64,000 nucleotides of DNA from contig NZ_CP007446.1 of the NCBI RefSeq assembly GCF_000600005.1, positions 496,001 through 560,000 on the forward strand, given 5' to 3'. The stretch is from Snodgrassella alvi wkB2 (GTDB taxonomy: Bacteria; Pseudomonadota; Gammaproteobacteria; Burkholderiales; Neisseriaceae). The translations under genes were made by a program, and so were the position numbers. The notes under the pieces are model-generated. The model did no database searches, had not been told where the DNA came from, and saw only the letters and a program-made list of their open reading frames with translations. Positions within the stretch are counted from its first letter, which is position 1. The number at the start of each line of letters is the position of its first letter. Shown here in pieces: positions 53,921-61,480 of the stretch.

Positions 53921-54667
53921 ATGAATAAGAAAATGCATGAAACAGCAGCAAGATTGTATAAAGTCGTGGCGAAAAATAACAATATACACAAGCAAAGTGA
54001 ATTAGCTCATGTTCTTGGTGTCGTTCAGCAATCAATTGTAAACTGGGAAAAAAGAGGAATCTCAAAACAAGGATTGCTGCTGATTCAGAAAAAATTAAAA
54101 ATCAATCCAGATTGGTTAGTATCTGGAGTTGGGAATGAATTAATTATCGATAATTCAAACGACGGAATTAATAATCAATCAAATATCGAATTATATGGTG
54201 ATTTCTTTTTGTATGATGAAAATTCCCTCTTTTCTGGGCATTATGTACTGATACCTTTGTATCATGACACTTATGCACTTGACGCAAAAACAGGTATTTA
54301 CCGTTATCAATTTAATCAATCTGATTTCAAATTGCCATGTTCCAAAGAATTATTAAAAAAATTTGGCGTCCAAAAAGAGAACGTAGTTTGCATAACAGTT
54401 GCCGGCAGCAGTATGGAGCCTGTTTTAAAAGATGGCTCTATTGTAGCTATAGATACATCAAGTAAAATTATTAAGGATGGAAGGATTTATGCGATTAAAC
54501 AGGGCAGCCTTGTTAGAATCAGAAAATTATATAGAATCGCAAGCGATGTCTTAAAAATTAGTTGTTACAATCAAGAAGATAAAGCATATGCTGATGAGCT
54601 AGTAAAAATTGATAAAATAGAGATCATCGGTGTAGCCTTTTGGTGGTCTGTAGTTCAAAGTATTTAA
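53921..54667 (+). CDS. S24-family phage repressor (HTH plus peptidase fold), plus strand
   Basis: 248 residues. An N-terminal HTH (SELAHVLGVVQQSIVNWEKR) and a C-terminal S24/LexA-like domain with the Ser in AGSSMEPVLKDG and the Lys in RIYAIKQGSLV. Such proteins are cut after DNA damage to induce prophages or, if they lack cleavage, act as local regulators. It converges on a second repressor gene of the same type and is followed by a terminator. Preceded by a very AT-rich region. Confidence 0.85.
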   Translation: MNKKMHETAARLYKVVAKNNNIHKQSELAHVLGVVQQSIVNWEKRGISKQGLLLIQKKLKINPDWLVSGVGNELIIDNSNDGINNQSNIELYGDFFLYDENSLFSGHYVLIPLYHDTYALDAKTGIYRYQFNQSDFKLPCSKELLKKFGVQKENVVCITVAGSSMEPVLKDGSIVAIDTSSKIIKDGRIYAIKQGSLVRIRKLYRIASDVLKISCYNQEDKAYADELVKIDKIEIIGVAFWWSVVQSI

Positions 54668-54678
54668 ATTAAATATAT

Positions 54679-54700
54679 AAAGCCGCTAAAAGCGGCTTTT
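54679..54700 (+). terminator. Terminator between the two convergent repressor genes
   Basis: AAAGCCGC (54679-54686) with GCGGCTTTT (54692-54700), loop TAAAA. Usable in both directions. Confidence 0.85.
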
Positions 54701-54728
54701 ATGCAATATTCATTATTCATTTTAAAAT

Positions 54729-55451
54729 TTATATATCTAGAAAATCCAAGGGCAAAGCTTTCCAAAATTTACCATGGATAACTAACTGGTCTATTTCATT
54801 AGGTTTAATGTCAAAATCTGTATCTGAATATAATTTATTATCAGATATTACTTTAATTACACCTGATTTCCCCCTTGCTAATCTTTTGATGTATGTATAT
54901 CCATCAAATGTAATTAAATAAACACCACTATCTTGAAATTTATCTATATCTGTTTTAATTAATGTAATAGATCGCCTTGGTATTGTTGGTTCCATTGAAT
55001 CGCCATCAGGAGGCATTAGTTGTACTCCTTGTAAATTAGTCGTTCCTAGTAACTCTAAAAGAGCGTCATTAGGAATTTCAATAGTTCTAAGAAGTTCTGG
55101 AAATTCAGGAATTATGATTCCTTGACCGCAAGAAGCACTCATATCATATAATTTCAGGGTTGTGGTATTACTATCGGCTGCTTCCAATGGACTATACATT
55201 TTATATGAATCAAATAAATTAATAGCATTATCTTTATATTTATTTCCTGTTCCATTTGCTAGCCATTGTGCTGAAAATCGTGTTTTCTTCTCTAATTCTA
55301 GTAACGGCTTTTTCCCAAGACCTGTATCACCATTAAACCACTGATGAACTAATCCTTTGCTAACCTTAGCAAAATCTGCAAGCTGTGTTTGGGTTTTTAA
55401 TCCATACTCCCGCATTAATTCATGAAGACGTTCTTTTAGCTTATTTGTCAT
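54729..55451 (-). CDS. CI-like prophage repressor (XRE HTH plus S24 peptidase)
   Basis: 240 residues. HTH at ~10-40 (TQTQLADFAKVSKGLVHQWF), then an Ala-Ser-Cys-Gly cleavage-like site (MSASCGQG) and the S24 domain with Ser in PPDGDSMEPTIPR and Lys in YLITFDGYTYIKRLARG. Divergent from a Cro-like gene across a palindromic operator region, which is the usual cI/cro layout; this is the main immunity repressor of the prophage. Confidence 0.88.
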   Translation of the reverse strand: MTNKLKERLHELMREYGLKTQTQLADFAKVSKGLVHQWFNGDTGLGKKPLLELEKKTRFSAQWLANGTGNKYKDNAINLFDSYKMYSPLEAADSNTTTLKLYDMSASCGQGIIIPEFPELLRTIEIPNDALLELLGTTNLQGVQLMPPDGDSMEPTIPRRSITLIKTDIDKFQDSGVYLITFDGYTYIKRLARGKSGVIKVISDNKLYSDTDFDIKPNEIDQLVIHGKFWKALPLDFLDI

Positions 55452-55480
55452 AGTATAAATGTCCTTTCATTTGTTTAGTA

Positions 55481-55549
55481 TTCTTAAACTATAAAAAGTA
55501 TAGTTTACTTTATAATGTTTAGTAAACTATACTTTTGATAGTTTAAGAA
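55481..55549. promoter_or_regulatory. Prophage operator region (nested palindromes)
   Basis: Inner inverted repeat: AAAAGTATAGTTTACT (from 55494) with AGTAAACTATACTTTT (55521-55536). Outer: TTCTTAAACTAT (55481-55492) with ATAGTTTAAGAA (55538-55549). The repeated core TTAAACTAT/ATAGTTTA gives four half sites between the divergent repressor and cro genes, with TATAAT at 55511-55516 in the middle. These are candidate CI/Cro operators. Confidence 0.75.
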
Positions 55550-55564
55550 TAGAAAGCTAACAAA

Positions 55565-55750
55565 ATGTATGAAAAGGATAATAGATTCATAGAGATATTA
55601 GGTGGCGATACGGCTGTAGCAAAATTATGCGGTATAACACGCGGTGCTGTTTCGCAATGGGAAAAATGAGGTATTCCAAAAGCTCAACTAAATTATTTAA
55701 AGACACTGAGAAAAAAAGAATATATAAATATTTTTATAAGTAAAAATTAA
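55565..55750 (+). pseudogene. Cro-like regulator with an in-frame stop
   Basis: From the ATG at 55565 the frame reads MYEKDNRFIEILGGDTAVAK and LCGITRGAVSQWEK (a YdaS/Cro-type HTH), then TGA at 55667-55669, and goes on as GIPKAQLNYLKTLRKKEYIN to a TAA at 55748. The total (61 codons) is a normal Cro size. One point mutation therefore separates it from an intact gene; a shortened 34-residue product would lack the end of the HTH domain. Confidence 0.75.
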
Positions 55751-55873
55751 AAATTTTATTAATAACCTTTTAATTAATAGTGTTTATTTTTTATTTCGGC
55801 ACTAAAAGAATGTGGTTAGTTATGACTGCAATTAAAACCAAGCACGAGTTTAGGTAATTTAAGGGGGTTAGTA

Positions 55874-56392
55874 ATAAATTCCCAATCAGAACAAATTCTG
55901 AAATACCTACAGGCGGGTAACGCTTTAACGCCCTTAGAAGCCTTGCGCAAATTTAATTGCCTGAGACTGGGTGTGCGTATCTACGATTTACGACAGAAAG
56001 GATATGTCATTAATTCATTCCTTACAACTCACACAGCTATGCATGCAGCAGAAAGTGCATCAGCACTATTCAATGCAGGAGACAAATACCGTGCAGGGCT
56101 TGCGTTTAAAACTGCATATGAGCGCATCGTTAGCGAGAAGAAGGCAAAAGGTATACAGCCAGATTGGTACGTTAGCGCAGGGCTTGATAAAGAACAGTTA
56201 GCGCAACTAATCACAGAAGCGGCGGCAACAGGGAAAATTACAAACGATTATGCCTTAGCTTTATTGCCAGCAGGCGAAGAGCGCATGAATATTGAAGCCG
56301 GAAATCTTCTAACCGATAAACAAAAAGAAGAGGGCAAAGCCCGGTTAGGAAATCTGCTTAATTTAATAACGCAAAAATGCGCGCTGAATTAA
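55874..56392 (+). CDS. Phage helix-turn-helix protein of the early region, with non-standard start
   Basis: Reading back in frame from the clear body gives NSQSEQILKYLQAGNALTPL and EALRKFNCLRLGVRIYDLRQ, the winged-helix start common to phage early proteins. The natural start position is occupied by ATA (55874-55876), six bases after a perfect AAGGGGG ribosome site. A TTG at 55943 is the first standard start but would delete most of the HTH. The C-terminal half (from ~85) is helical and phage-like. Either ATA is used or the gene has been weakened by ATG-to-ATA. Confidence 0.6.
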   Translation: MNSQSEQILKYLQAGNALTPLEALRKFNCLRLGVRIYDLRQKGYVINSFLTTHTAMHAAESASALFNAGDKYRAGLAFKTAYERIVSEKKAKGIQPDWYVSAGLDKEQLAQLITEAAATGKITNDYALALLPAGEERMNIEAGNLLTDKQKEEGKARLGNLLNLITQKCALN

Positions 56393-56406
56393 CAGGGGAT
56401 CACATC

Positions 56407-56664
56407 GTGTCTGAAAATACCTGTATAGCATGCCGATTCTGGACGCTAAGAGAAAAAAATAATAAAGGCGAATATATCCCCCACGAAATGGCGGCACTCG
56501 GATATGGCTATTGTGCTCATGATGAAAAATGGCGTTATTTCCCCGGTTGCAGAGAATGTGCAAACAATAAATTTGAGCCTATAGCCGAAGATCTGAGAAT
56601 AAAGCGCGAAGAGTGGGAAGCCCGAAATAATAAGCCGAGAAAAGACATCGGAGGCGCAGCATGA
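56407..56664 (+). CDS. Small phage protein with Cys-rich (zinc-binding-like) pattern
   Basis: 85 residues from the GTG at 56407, where AGGGG eight bases upstream fits; an ATG at 56377 is possible. Cys pattern CIACRFW...GYCAHD...FPGCRECANNKF suggests a small metal site. Typical of early regions of Neisseriaceae prophages. It overlaps the next gene by 4 bp. Confidence 0.65.
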   Translation: MSENTCIACRFWTLREKNNKGEYIPHEMAALGYGYCAHDEKWRYFPGCRECANNKFEPIAEDLRIKREEWEARNNKPRKDIGGAA

Positions 56665-57176
56665 ATAAAGGTTTTACTCATGAAAAAAACGCCAGTAACA
56701 ATTCAGATGAATGGTACACGCCAGAATGGATGTTCAGAATCCTCAATCTGGATTTTGACTTAGATCCAGCTGCGCCAAAAGGCGGATTACCGTGGATACC
56801 GGCACAACAATTTTATTGCAAAGAAGATGACGGTTTATCAAAACCATGGCACGGACTTGTCTGGCTCAATCCGCCGTATGGGAAAGAAACCGGCAAATGG
56901 TTGCAGCGCATGCACGAACACCGGCAGGGAATTGCCCTTGTATTTTCCCGTACAGACAGCCGCTGGTTTCATGATTATGCGGTTAAAGCCGATGCAATTC
57001 TGTATTTAAAAGGCAGAGTTCGTTTCGTTAATGCTGATGGTGATCCGGGTAAATCAAGCCTGGGTTGTGGTTCAGTATTAATTGGCTGGGGTGAGGTTGC
57101 TGTATCAGCATTACAGGCAGCCGCAAATAAGCTGGGACATCTGGAATTGATAGCAAAGGGCAGAAATGACAAATAA
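56661..57176 (+). CDS. Phage DNA N-6-adenine methyltransferase
   Basis: 171 residues. WYTPEWMFRILNLDFDLDPA at the start and WLNPPYGKETGKW (catalytic NPPY) put it in the phage Dam family (PF05869 type). Methylates adenine in host-type sites, helping phage DNA escape restriction. ATGA overlap upstream, 11-bp overlap downstream. Confidence 0.92.
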   Translation: MNKGFTHEKNASNNSDEWYTPEWMFRILNLDFDLDPAAPKGGLPWIPAQQFYCKEDDGLSKPWHGLVWLNPPYGKETGKWLQRMHEHRQGIALVFSRTDSRWFHDYAVKADAILYLKGRVRFVNADGDPGKSSLGCGSVLIGWGEVAVSALQAAANKLGHLELIAKGRNDK

Positions 57177-57519
57177 GCAGCCGGATGATTATGTTGAATC
57201 CCCTTATGAACAATATCACGCATGCAGAGCCTTATGGGGAATGGTCATTATTCAGGCATTGCAGGACGCTACTGAAGCTATAGGCGATTCCAGAGATCTG
57301 GACAGGGCAGTCAGGCTGGAAATGGGCTATTTCAGGAGTAGAGGTTTTCAAAAAGTCTGCGACCTCGCAGAAATCGATATAAGCCTGGATGACATTGAAG
57401 CAAAGCTGCGTGGCTTAAGAAACTGGAAAAACAAATACTGGAGAAAAGATGTCAAAAAATTTTTACGCACTGGGAAGATTAAAAACCGGACAGAAAAACA
57501 AAACAGAACAGGCATATGA
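57166..57519 (+). CDS. Unknown phage protein
   Basis: 117 residues, helical and charged, starting MTNKQPDDYVESPYEQYHAC. No family recognised. It overlaps the methyltransferase by 11 bp and the next gene by 71 bp; the last ~24 residues (RTGKIKNRTEKQNRTG) lie in that overlap and may not matter. Confidence 0.65.
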   Translation: MTNKQPDDYVESPYEQYHACRALWGMVIIQALQDATEAIGDSRDLDRAVRLEMGYFRSRGFQKVCDLAEIDISLDDIEAKLRGLRNWKNKYWRKDVKKFLRTGKIKNRTEKQNRTGI

Positions 57520-57796
57520 GCTGGAAGTATTAAAGCCGGCCATGCAGGACGGATCAGTAAGCTGGTACCGGTTTGAAGGCGTAAAACTCAGGCTGGCAGA
57601 TAACACCTTTTACACACCGTATTATTGCGTTATGCGCAGTGACGGCACTATGGAAATGCACGAAGTAAAGGGCTTCTGGCAGGATGATGCAAGGGTAAAA
57701 ATCAAAGTAGCCGCTGATATGTACCCGCTTAAATTTATTGCGGTGAAACGCCAGGCCAAGAAGAACGGCGGAGGCTGGAGCATTGAGGAATTTTAA
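57449..57796 (+). CDS. DUF1064 phage endonuclease-like protein
   Basis: 115 residues. KTEQAYELEVL, YTPYYCVMRSDGTMEMHEVKG and DDARVKIKVAADMYP form the PD-(D/E)xK-like core (acidic residue, then E-x-K) of DUF1064, a phage nuclease of the recombination region. Ribosome site ggagaaaag just upstream of the ATG supports the start inside the previous gene. Confidence 0.82.
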   Translation: MSKNFYALGRLKTGQKNKTEQAYELEVLKPAMQDGSVSWYRFEGVKLRLADNTFYTPYYCVMRSDGTMEMHEVKGFWQDDARVKIKVAADMYPLKFIAVKRQAKKNGGGWSIEEF

Positions 57797-57798
57797 TC

Positions 57799-58398
57799 AT
57801 GGAATTAGTAGCAGTTAAGGCAGTTGATAACAGCTTGCGACCAGTTACAGCAATTGATGCCGATAGTCTCAAAAAAGTTAAGGTTGGCCAACCGGTAAAG
57901 ATACAAGTAACCAGACAAAAGGACCGGAGCCTGCCTCATCACCGTTTATTCTTTGGCGGCTTACTGCCTTTTGCTTTTGATTACTGGCAACCGGCAGGCG
58001 GAGTTATCAGTCCTAAAGAACGGGATGTGGTGCTGTGGGTAGCTAAGAGGCTGGATAAGTTCGCTGGTAATAAAGGCATTATTGTTAAAGCCGCAGAGGA
58101 AGCACTTAACTTACTGGCTAAAAAGCGCGCCGAAAAACTACCCGTTATAGACAAAGACATTAATTCATTTCGTCGCTGGCTAACTATTGAAGCCGGATAT
58201 TTTAATATTTGCGTAACACCGGCTGGCGTAGTGAAAGAGCCTAAATCAATCAGTTTTGCCAGGATGGATCAGGACGAGTTTAACGCCTTCTATAAAGCCT
58301 GCTTCACTGTTTGCTGGAACATGATTTTATGCAACCGCTTCTCCAGTGAAGATGAGGCACAGCAGGCTATTGATCAGCTTTTATCTTTAGGGAATTAA
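57799..58398 (+). CDS. DUF1367 phage protein
   Basis: 199 residues. LPHHRLFFGGLLPFAFDYWQ and the following helical part ending in ARMDQDEFNAFYKACFTVCW are typical of DUF1367 proteins, which lie in the recombination/replication block of lambdoid phages (YfdN-like neighbourhood). Function unknown; a role in DNA metabolism is likely from position. Confidence 0.82.
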   Translation: MELVAVKAVDNSLRPVTAIDADSLKKVKVGQPVKIQVTRQKDRSLPHHRLFFGGLLPFAFDYWQPAGGVISPKERDVVLWVAKRLDKFAGNKGIIVKAAEEALNLLAKKRAEKLPVIDKDINSFRRWLTIEAGYFNICVTPAGVVKEPKSISFARMDQDEFNAFYKACFTVCWNMILCNRFSSEDEAQQAIDQLLSLGN

Positions 58399-58400
58399 TC

Positions 58401-58694
58401 ATGAGCAAAATCACCCGATCAGCACGAGGACAGCAATGTCAGGTACGCATGCCCGGTATTTGTAACGGCAATCCTGAAACAGTGGTTTTCGCTCACTACA
58501 GGCTGGCAGGTAGTTGCGGTACCGGAATTAAACCCAGTGATCTATTAGGCGCATACGCATGCAGTGCCTGCCATGATGAAGCGGACAGAAGAACAACGAT
58601 ACTGGATGCAGAAACCGCGCACCTGTACCACGCAGAGGGCGTACTGAGGACGCAACTGCTACTAAACAGCCAGCATTTGATACAAATAGCTTAG
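58401..58694 (+). CDS. DUF1364 phage protein (HNH-like nuclease, NinG/NinB region)
   Basis: 97 residues. The pattern GQQCQVRMPGICNGNPETVV, AHYRLAGSCGTGIKPSDLLG and ACSACHDEADRR gives Cys/His metal ligands of an HNH-type fold as in DUF1364. Usual neighbour of DUF1367. Starts 2 bp after it. Confidence 0.85.
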   Translation: MSKITRSARGQQCQVRMPGICNGNPETVVFAHYRLAGSCGTGIKPSDLLGAYACSACHDEADRRTTILDAETAHLYHAEGVLRTQLLLNSQHLIQIA

Positions 58695-58704
58695 GGGCTG
58701 AATA

Positions 58705-59205
58705 ATGTATGAATCAATAGATCACATGCTGTGTGAAGTGTTTTTCATAAAAAACACGCTAATCATGGGCAAAAGTAATTCAGCGCGCATTGAGGAATGG
58801 ATTAAATCCAGAGGCGTAGACGACAGAAGTAAATCAGGATTAAGCCAGCATGATTATCATGCAAACAGTTCCATGCTATTAACCCGTGTAGAGCGTATTT
58901 TAAATGATATTGAATGGACGCTGATTAATGCAGAATACGGCTATAACCTGTCCGGTATTATTGATTTAACAAACTACGTATTAGCCAGAGATTCATATAT
59001 CCAGCCGTTAGAGTGTGATACCTTGCTGGAATACCTTTTTACCAGGAATAAAACCTATATACAGCTACAGGATAAATTCGACTGGCACAAATGCACTGTT
59101 AGACGAAAAATAAAACATGTGAAGAGAATAATTAACAAGTTGCATTATGATTGCATTGCTAAATTAGAAGTTAGCATGCAAGATATAATTGTAAATGTTT
59201 TGTAA
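58705..59205 (+). CDS. Putative phage late-gene antiterminator (Q-like)
   Basis: 166 residues. ARIEEWIKSRG near the start and a C-terminal HTH-like segment (KFDWHKCTVRRKIKHVKRII) resemble phage antitermination/regulatory proteins of the Q type. Position after the DUF1364 gene and ahead of late genes is that of Q. The match is by layout and weak motif only. An internal ATG at 58765 is possible. AGGGG supports the ATG at 58705. Confidence 0.5.
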   Translation: MYESIDHMLCEVFFIKNTLIMGKSNSARIEEWIKSRGVDDRSKSGLSQHDYHANSSMLLTRVERILNDIEWTLINAEYGYNLSGIIDLTNYVLARDSYIQPLECDTLLEYLFTRNKTYIQLQDKFDWHKCTVRRKIKHVKRIINKLHYDCIAKLEVSMQDIIVNVL

Positions 59206-59308
59206 AAATTTAATTTATGGGTAGAAAAGCGTAGGGTGAAAATTTATAATATATGCTATATTTCGGATAAGACTTAAGAGTATTTTAAGTCTTAATAATA
59301 TCAAGAAT

Positions 59309-59337
59309 AAAGACTGGCTAAAAACCAGTCTTTCTTT
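59309..59337 (+). terminator. Terminator after the Q-like gene
   Basis: AAAGACTGG with CCAGTCTTT (loop CTAAAAA), then CTTT. A second dyad AAGACTTAA/TTAAGTCTT (59269-59293) lies just upstream. Confidence 0.8.
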
Positions 59338-59367
59338 GCTTTTATGCATGATATTACCTGATTAATA

Positions 59368-59850
59368 TTATGCTGAATGATGAATGGGTATTAAACTAAT
59401 ATGTAGTTGTTTACCTAGTTGATTTAATGCAGCGTTAATAGCATCAATTTTAGTTGCATGACGAAGATTAGTAAGCCTTTGAACATCCTGAGGACGTGTA
59501 AGTAAACGTCTGGCTAACTCTGCATTGGAAACATTTTGCTTAATCATTTCATTAAGTAAAAGTACTTTTGCAGTAACACTAGGAGGTAAAGAAATCAATT
59601 CTTCACCTTTCTGCATTTTCGAAGGTATAGGCACTGGCCGACGGTCTTCAAAATAAAATTCTAAAGCAGTAAGTAACGCATCTGCGGCCATAATACGTGC
59701 TTCTTCAAGCGTATCTCCACAGGTTAATGCTTCTGGTAAGTCGCGAAAAGTGACTACATATGAATTTGCTTGTTTTTGTATTAATGCGCTGTAAGACATA
59801 TCTGTTTTACAGCTTGTATTTTGAGAATACATTTCTGATATTTGAACCAT
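59368..59850 (-). CDS. hicB: HicB antitoxin with C-terminal DNA-binding domain (HicAB module 1)
   Basis: 160 residues; the start could also be at 59832 or 59799. RNase-H-like HicB domain (YVVTFRDLPEALTCGDTLEE) then an HTH region (NVSNAELARRLLTRPQDVQR) that binds its own promoter. It neutralises the HicA mRNA interferase encoded upstream (59961-60134). Inserted between early and late prophage genes on the minus strand. Confidence 0.85.
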   Translation of the reverse strand: MVQISEMYSQNTSCKTDMSYSALIQKQANSYVVTFRDLPEALTCGDTLEEARIMAADALLTALEFYFEDRRPVPIPSKMQKGEELISLPPSVTAKVLLLNEMIKQNVSNAELARRLLTRPQDVQRLTNLRHATKIDAINAALNQLGKQLHISLIPIHHSA

Positions 59851-59960
59851 TTCCTTAACTGAATTAAAGCTAATTTTATATTATTTATATTTTAATTAAT
59901 TTTAATATATTGATAAATTTAAATTTAAGCAGCTCTCACTTAAAATGAGGGCTGCTAATG

Positions 59961-60134
59961 TTATAATCCCAACTGCTTTTTGATTTTTTCAACCAGCCGC
60001 TTTGGAATCTCTTTACTGGGGTGTCTGGGTAAAGTCGATTGCTTACCATTATAGTAAAGTTTTATGTGTTTAGTGCCATCTTTAGTTTTTACTCCTTGAG
60101 AAATTAATAAGTTTAAAAATTTTTGTATTTTCAT
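59961..60134 (-). CDS. hicA: HicA toxin, mRNA interferase (HicAB module 1)
   Basis: 57 residues: MKIQKFLNLLISQGVKTKDG, KHIKLYYNGKQSTLPRHPSK and EIPKRLVEKIKKQLGL, a dsRBD-like fold; here TKH replaces the usual GSH segment. Ribosome site AGGAAA lies eight bases upstream. It is the first gene of the hicAB pair, 110 bp before hicB. Confidence 0.87.
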   Translation of the reverse strand: MKIQKFLNLLISQGVKTKDGTKHIKLYYNGKQSTLPRHPSKEIPKRLVEKIKKQLGL

Positions 60135-60270
60135 AAAGAATTTTCCTGAAATATAAGATTTTCATCATTTTTTCCTTGAAGTTATTAATGTAGGATAATC
60201 AATGCAGTTGTTTTGAACTTTTTTCTAATTAGTTACACCTTTATATCAAGAAGTAACTAATCCGAAATAT

Positions 60271-60317
60271 AAACATTTTTGTTTACATTTACAAGCTTTA
60301 TGTAAGCAAAAATGTTT
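60271..60317. promoter_or_regulatory. 18-bp inverted repeat upstream of hicAB module 1
   Basis: AAACATTTTTGTTTACAT (60271-60288) faces ATGTAAGCAAAAATGTTT (60300-60317) with one mismatch and an 11-bp spacer. It lies about 140 bp upstream of hicA and could be a HicB operator. Confidence 0.5.
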
Positions 60318-60379
60318 ATATTTTTAAAAGACACTTACGGTAATAATTGGTAAGTTTGCGAGATTTAATCTAAATGATA

Positions 60380-60403
60380 AACCAGCCCGAAAAGGCTGGT
60401 TTT
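60380..60403. terminator. Bidirectional terminator next to the XRE gene
   Basis: AACCAGCC (60380-60387) with GGCTGGTT (60394-60401), loop CGAAAA-like. It ends the minus-strand operon of HicAB module 2. Confidence 0.75.
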
Positions 60404-60410
60404 GTTATGT

Positions 60411-60659
60411 TCAGCAATCCAGTTGTTCAGGATTAATCCCTAGTGCAGTAGCCAGCTTATTTCTTGTGGTTTTGCGTGGGTTGTTTGATGTTTCTAGCTG
60501 GGAGTAAGCAGCCTGAGATATTCCTAACTTTCTGGCGCATTCTTCCTGAGTAAGCTGTAAGTATTCACGCCATGCACGGGCTGGTGTAAAGCCATTATCA
60601 AAAATAAGGCTTACTACCTCACTGGGGATAGTATTTTGAAGATTTATGCCGGATATCAT
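60411..60659 (-). CDS. XRE-family DNA-binding protein linked to HicAB module 2
   Basis: 82 residues with an HTH (LTQEECARKLGISQAAYSQL). Its start overlaps the hicB stop by 4 bp, so it belongs to the same operon. It may supply the DNA-binding function that this HicB, lacking an obvious HTH, does not have. Confidence 0.75.
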   Translation of the reverse strand: MISGINLQNTIPSEVVSLIFDNGFTPARAWREYLQLTQEECARKLGISQAAYSQLETSNNPRKTTRNKLATALGINPEQLDC

Positions 60660-61087
60660 TTAGCTATGCCGGCGTTTTGATTGGCACTATTAATTCTCTC
60701 AAGTGCGGCTTTAGCAAGAAAGTTAGAACGGGTATCGTGGGTTAGTGATACGTAGGTATCAACCTTGTTCAAAAGGTATTTAGGCCAGCTAACATTAAAT
60801 CGTTCTGGTTTAAGGGTTAGGTGATCAATATTCACCTCGATACCAAACCATTGTGCTCCTGCATACTCAGGGGTATCAATGAGAGTGGCAAGGTCGGGCT
60901 GATTTGTTTCAGGTTCTATGCCATCTTCAAGTAAACCCTCGATATGAAATAAGATGGCTTGTTTAGATTCTTCAATAGCCTTTTCTAAAGTATCACCATA
61001 TGAAAAGCAGCCGGGTAAAGAGGGCACTGTTACACCGTAACCGGTGTTTTCATCTTTGTGTATAGCAATGTAGAGAAACATATGCAC
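60656..61087 (-). CDS. hicB: HicB antitoxin (HicAB module 2)
   Basis: 143 residues. HicB fold in YIAIHKDENTGYGVTVPSLP and GCFSYGDTLEKAIEESKQAI; the tail SLTHDTRSNFLAKAALERI is a ribbon-helix-helix-like region. Antitoxin for the HicA at 61113-61295. Clearly different from module 1. Confidence 0.88.
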   Translation of the reverse strand: MHMFLYIAIHKDENTGYGVTVPSLPGCFSYGDTLEKAIEESKQAILFHIEGLLEDGIEPETNQPDLATLIDTPEYAGAQWFGIEVNIDHLTLKPERFNVSWPKYLLNKVDTYVSLTHDTRSNFLAKAALERINSANQNAGIAK

Positions 61088-61112
61088 CTTTCTGAGTTAA
61101 TAGCAGTCGGTG

Positions 61113-61295
61113 TTATTTAAGACCGGCTTGTTTAAATATATTTTTTACTGTCCCGAGTGGTAAATCCTTTTTAGGGTGAGGGACGGTAACACGACCTGAT
61201 TTTTCCGGATGTTTGAATTGATGATGGCTGCCTCTAACGGCTACCTCATACCACCCATCATCAAGCAGCCTTTTAATAACCTTTGAGCTATGCAT
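61113..61295 (-). CDS. hicA: HicA toxin (HicAB module 2)
   Basis: 60 residues: SSKVIKRLLDDGWYEVAVRG, SHHQFKHPEKSGRVTVPHPK and LPLGTVKNIFKQAG. The catalytic His (GSHHQF) is present. Perfect ribosome site AGAGGAGA. First gene of the module, preceded by a GTGTGTA-type palindrome. Confidence 0.9.
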   Translation of the reverse strand: MHSSKVIKRLLDDGWYEVAVRGSHHQFKHPEKSGRVTVPHPKKDLPLGTVKNIFKQAGLK

Positions 61296-61312
61296 AATCT
61301 CCTCTCTAATCT

Positions 61313-61330
61313 GTGTGTATTATTACACAC
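61313..61330. promoter_or_regulatory. Candidate operator of HicAB module 2
   Basis: GTGTGTA (61313-61319), four bases, TACACAC (61324-61330): a perfect dyad 18 bp upstream of hicA. Further GTGTGTA/TGTGTAT half sites lie at 61353-61368. Confidence 0.6.
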
Positions 61331-61438
61331 TAAGAAGAAAAGATAAAGAAAATGTGTATTTGTGTGTATAAAGCATTAATAATGGAATTGTTATGCTAGA
61401 TTTTTATGATGCTAATTAATGAGATATCAGAATGCTAT

Positions 61439-61467
61439 AAGCCCACGTTTTGCGCGTGGGCTTTTTT
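61439..61467 (+). terminator. Terminator immediately upstream of the terminase genes
   Basis: AAGCCCACG (61439-61447) with CGTGGGCTT (61455-61463) and six T. The terminase ribosome site begins four bases after the T run, so late transcription must read through it. Confidence 0.88.
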
Positions 61468-61480
61468 ATTGGAGATTGCC

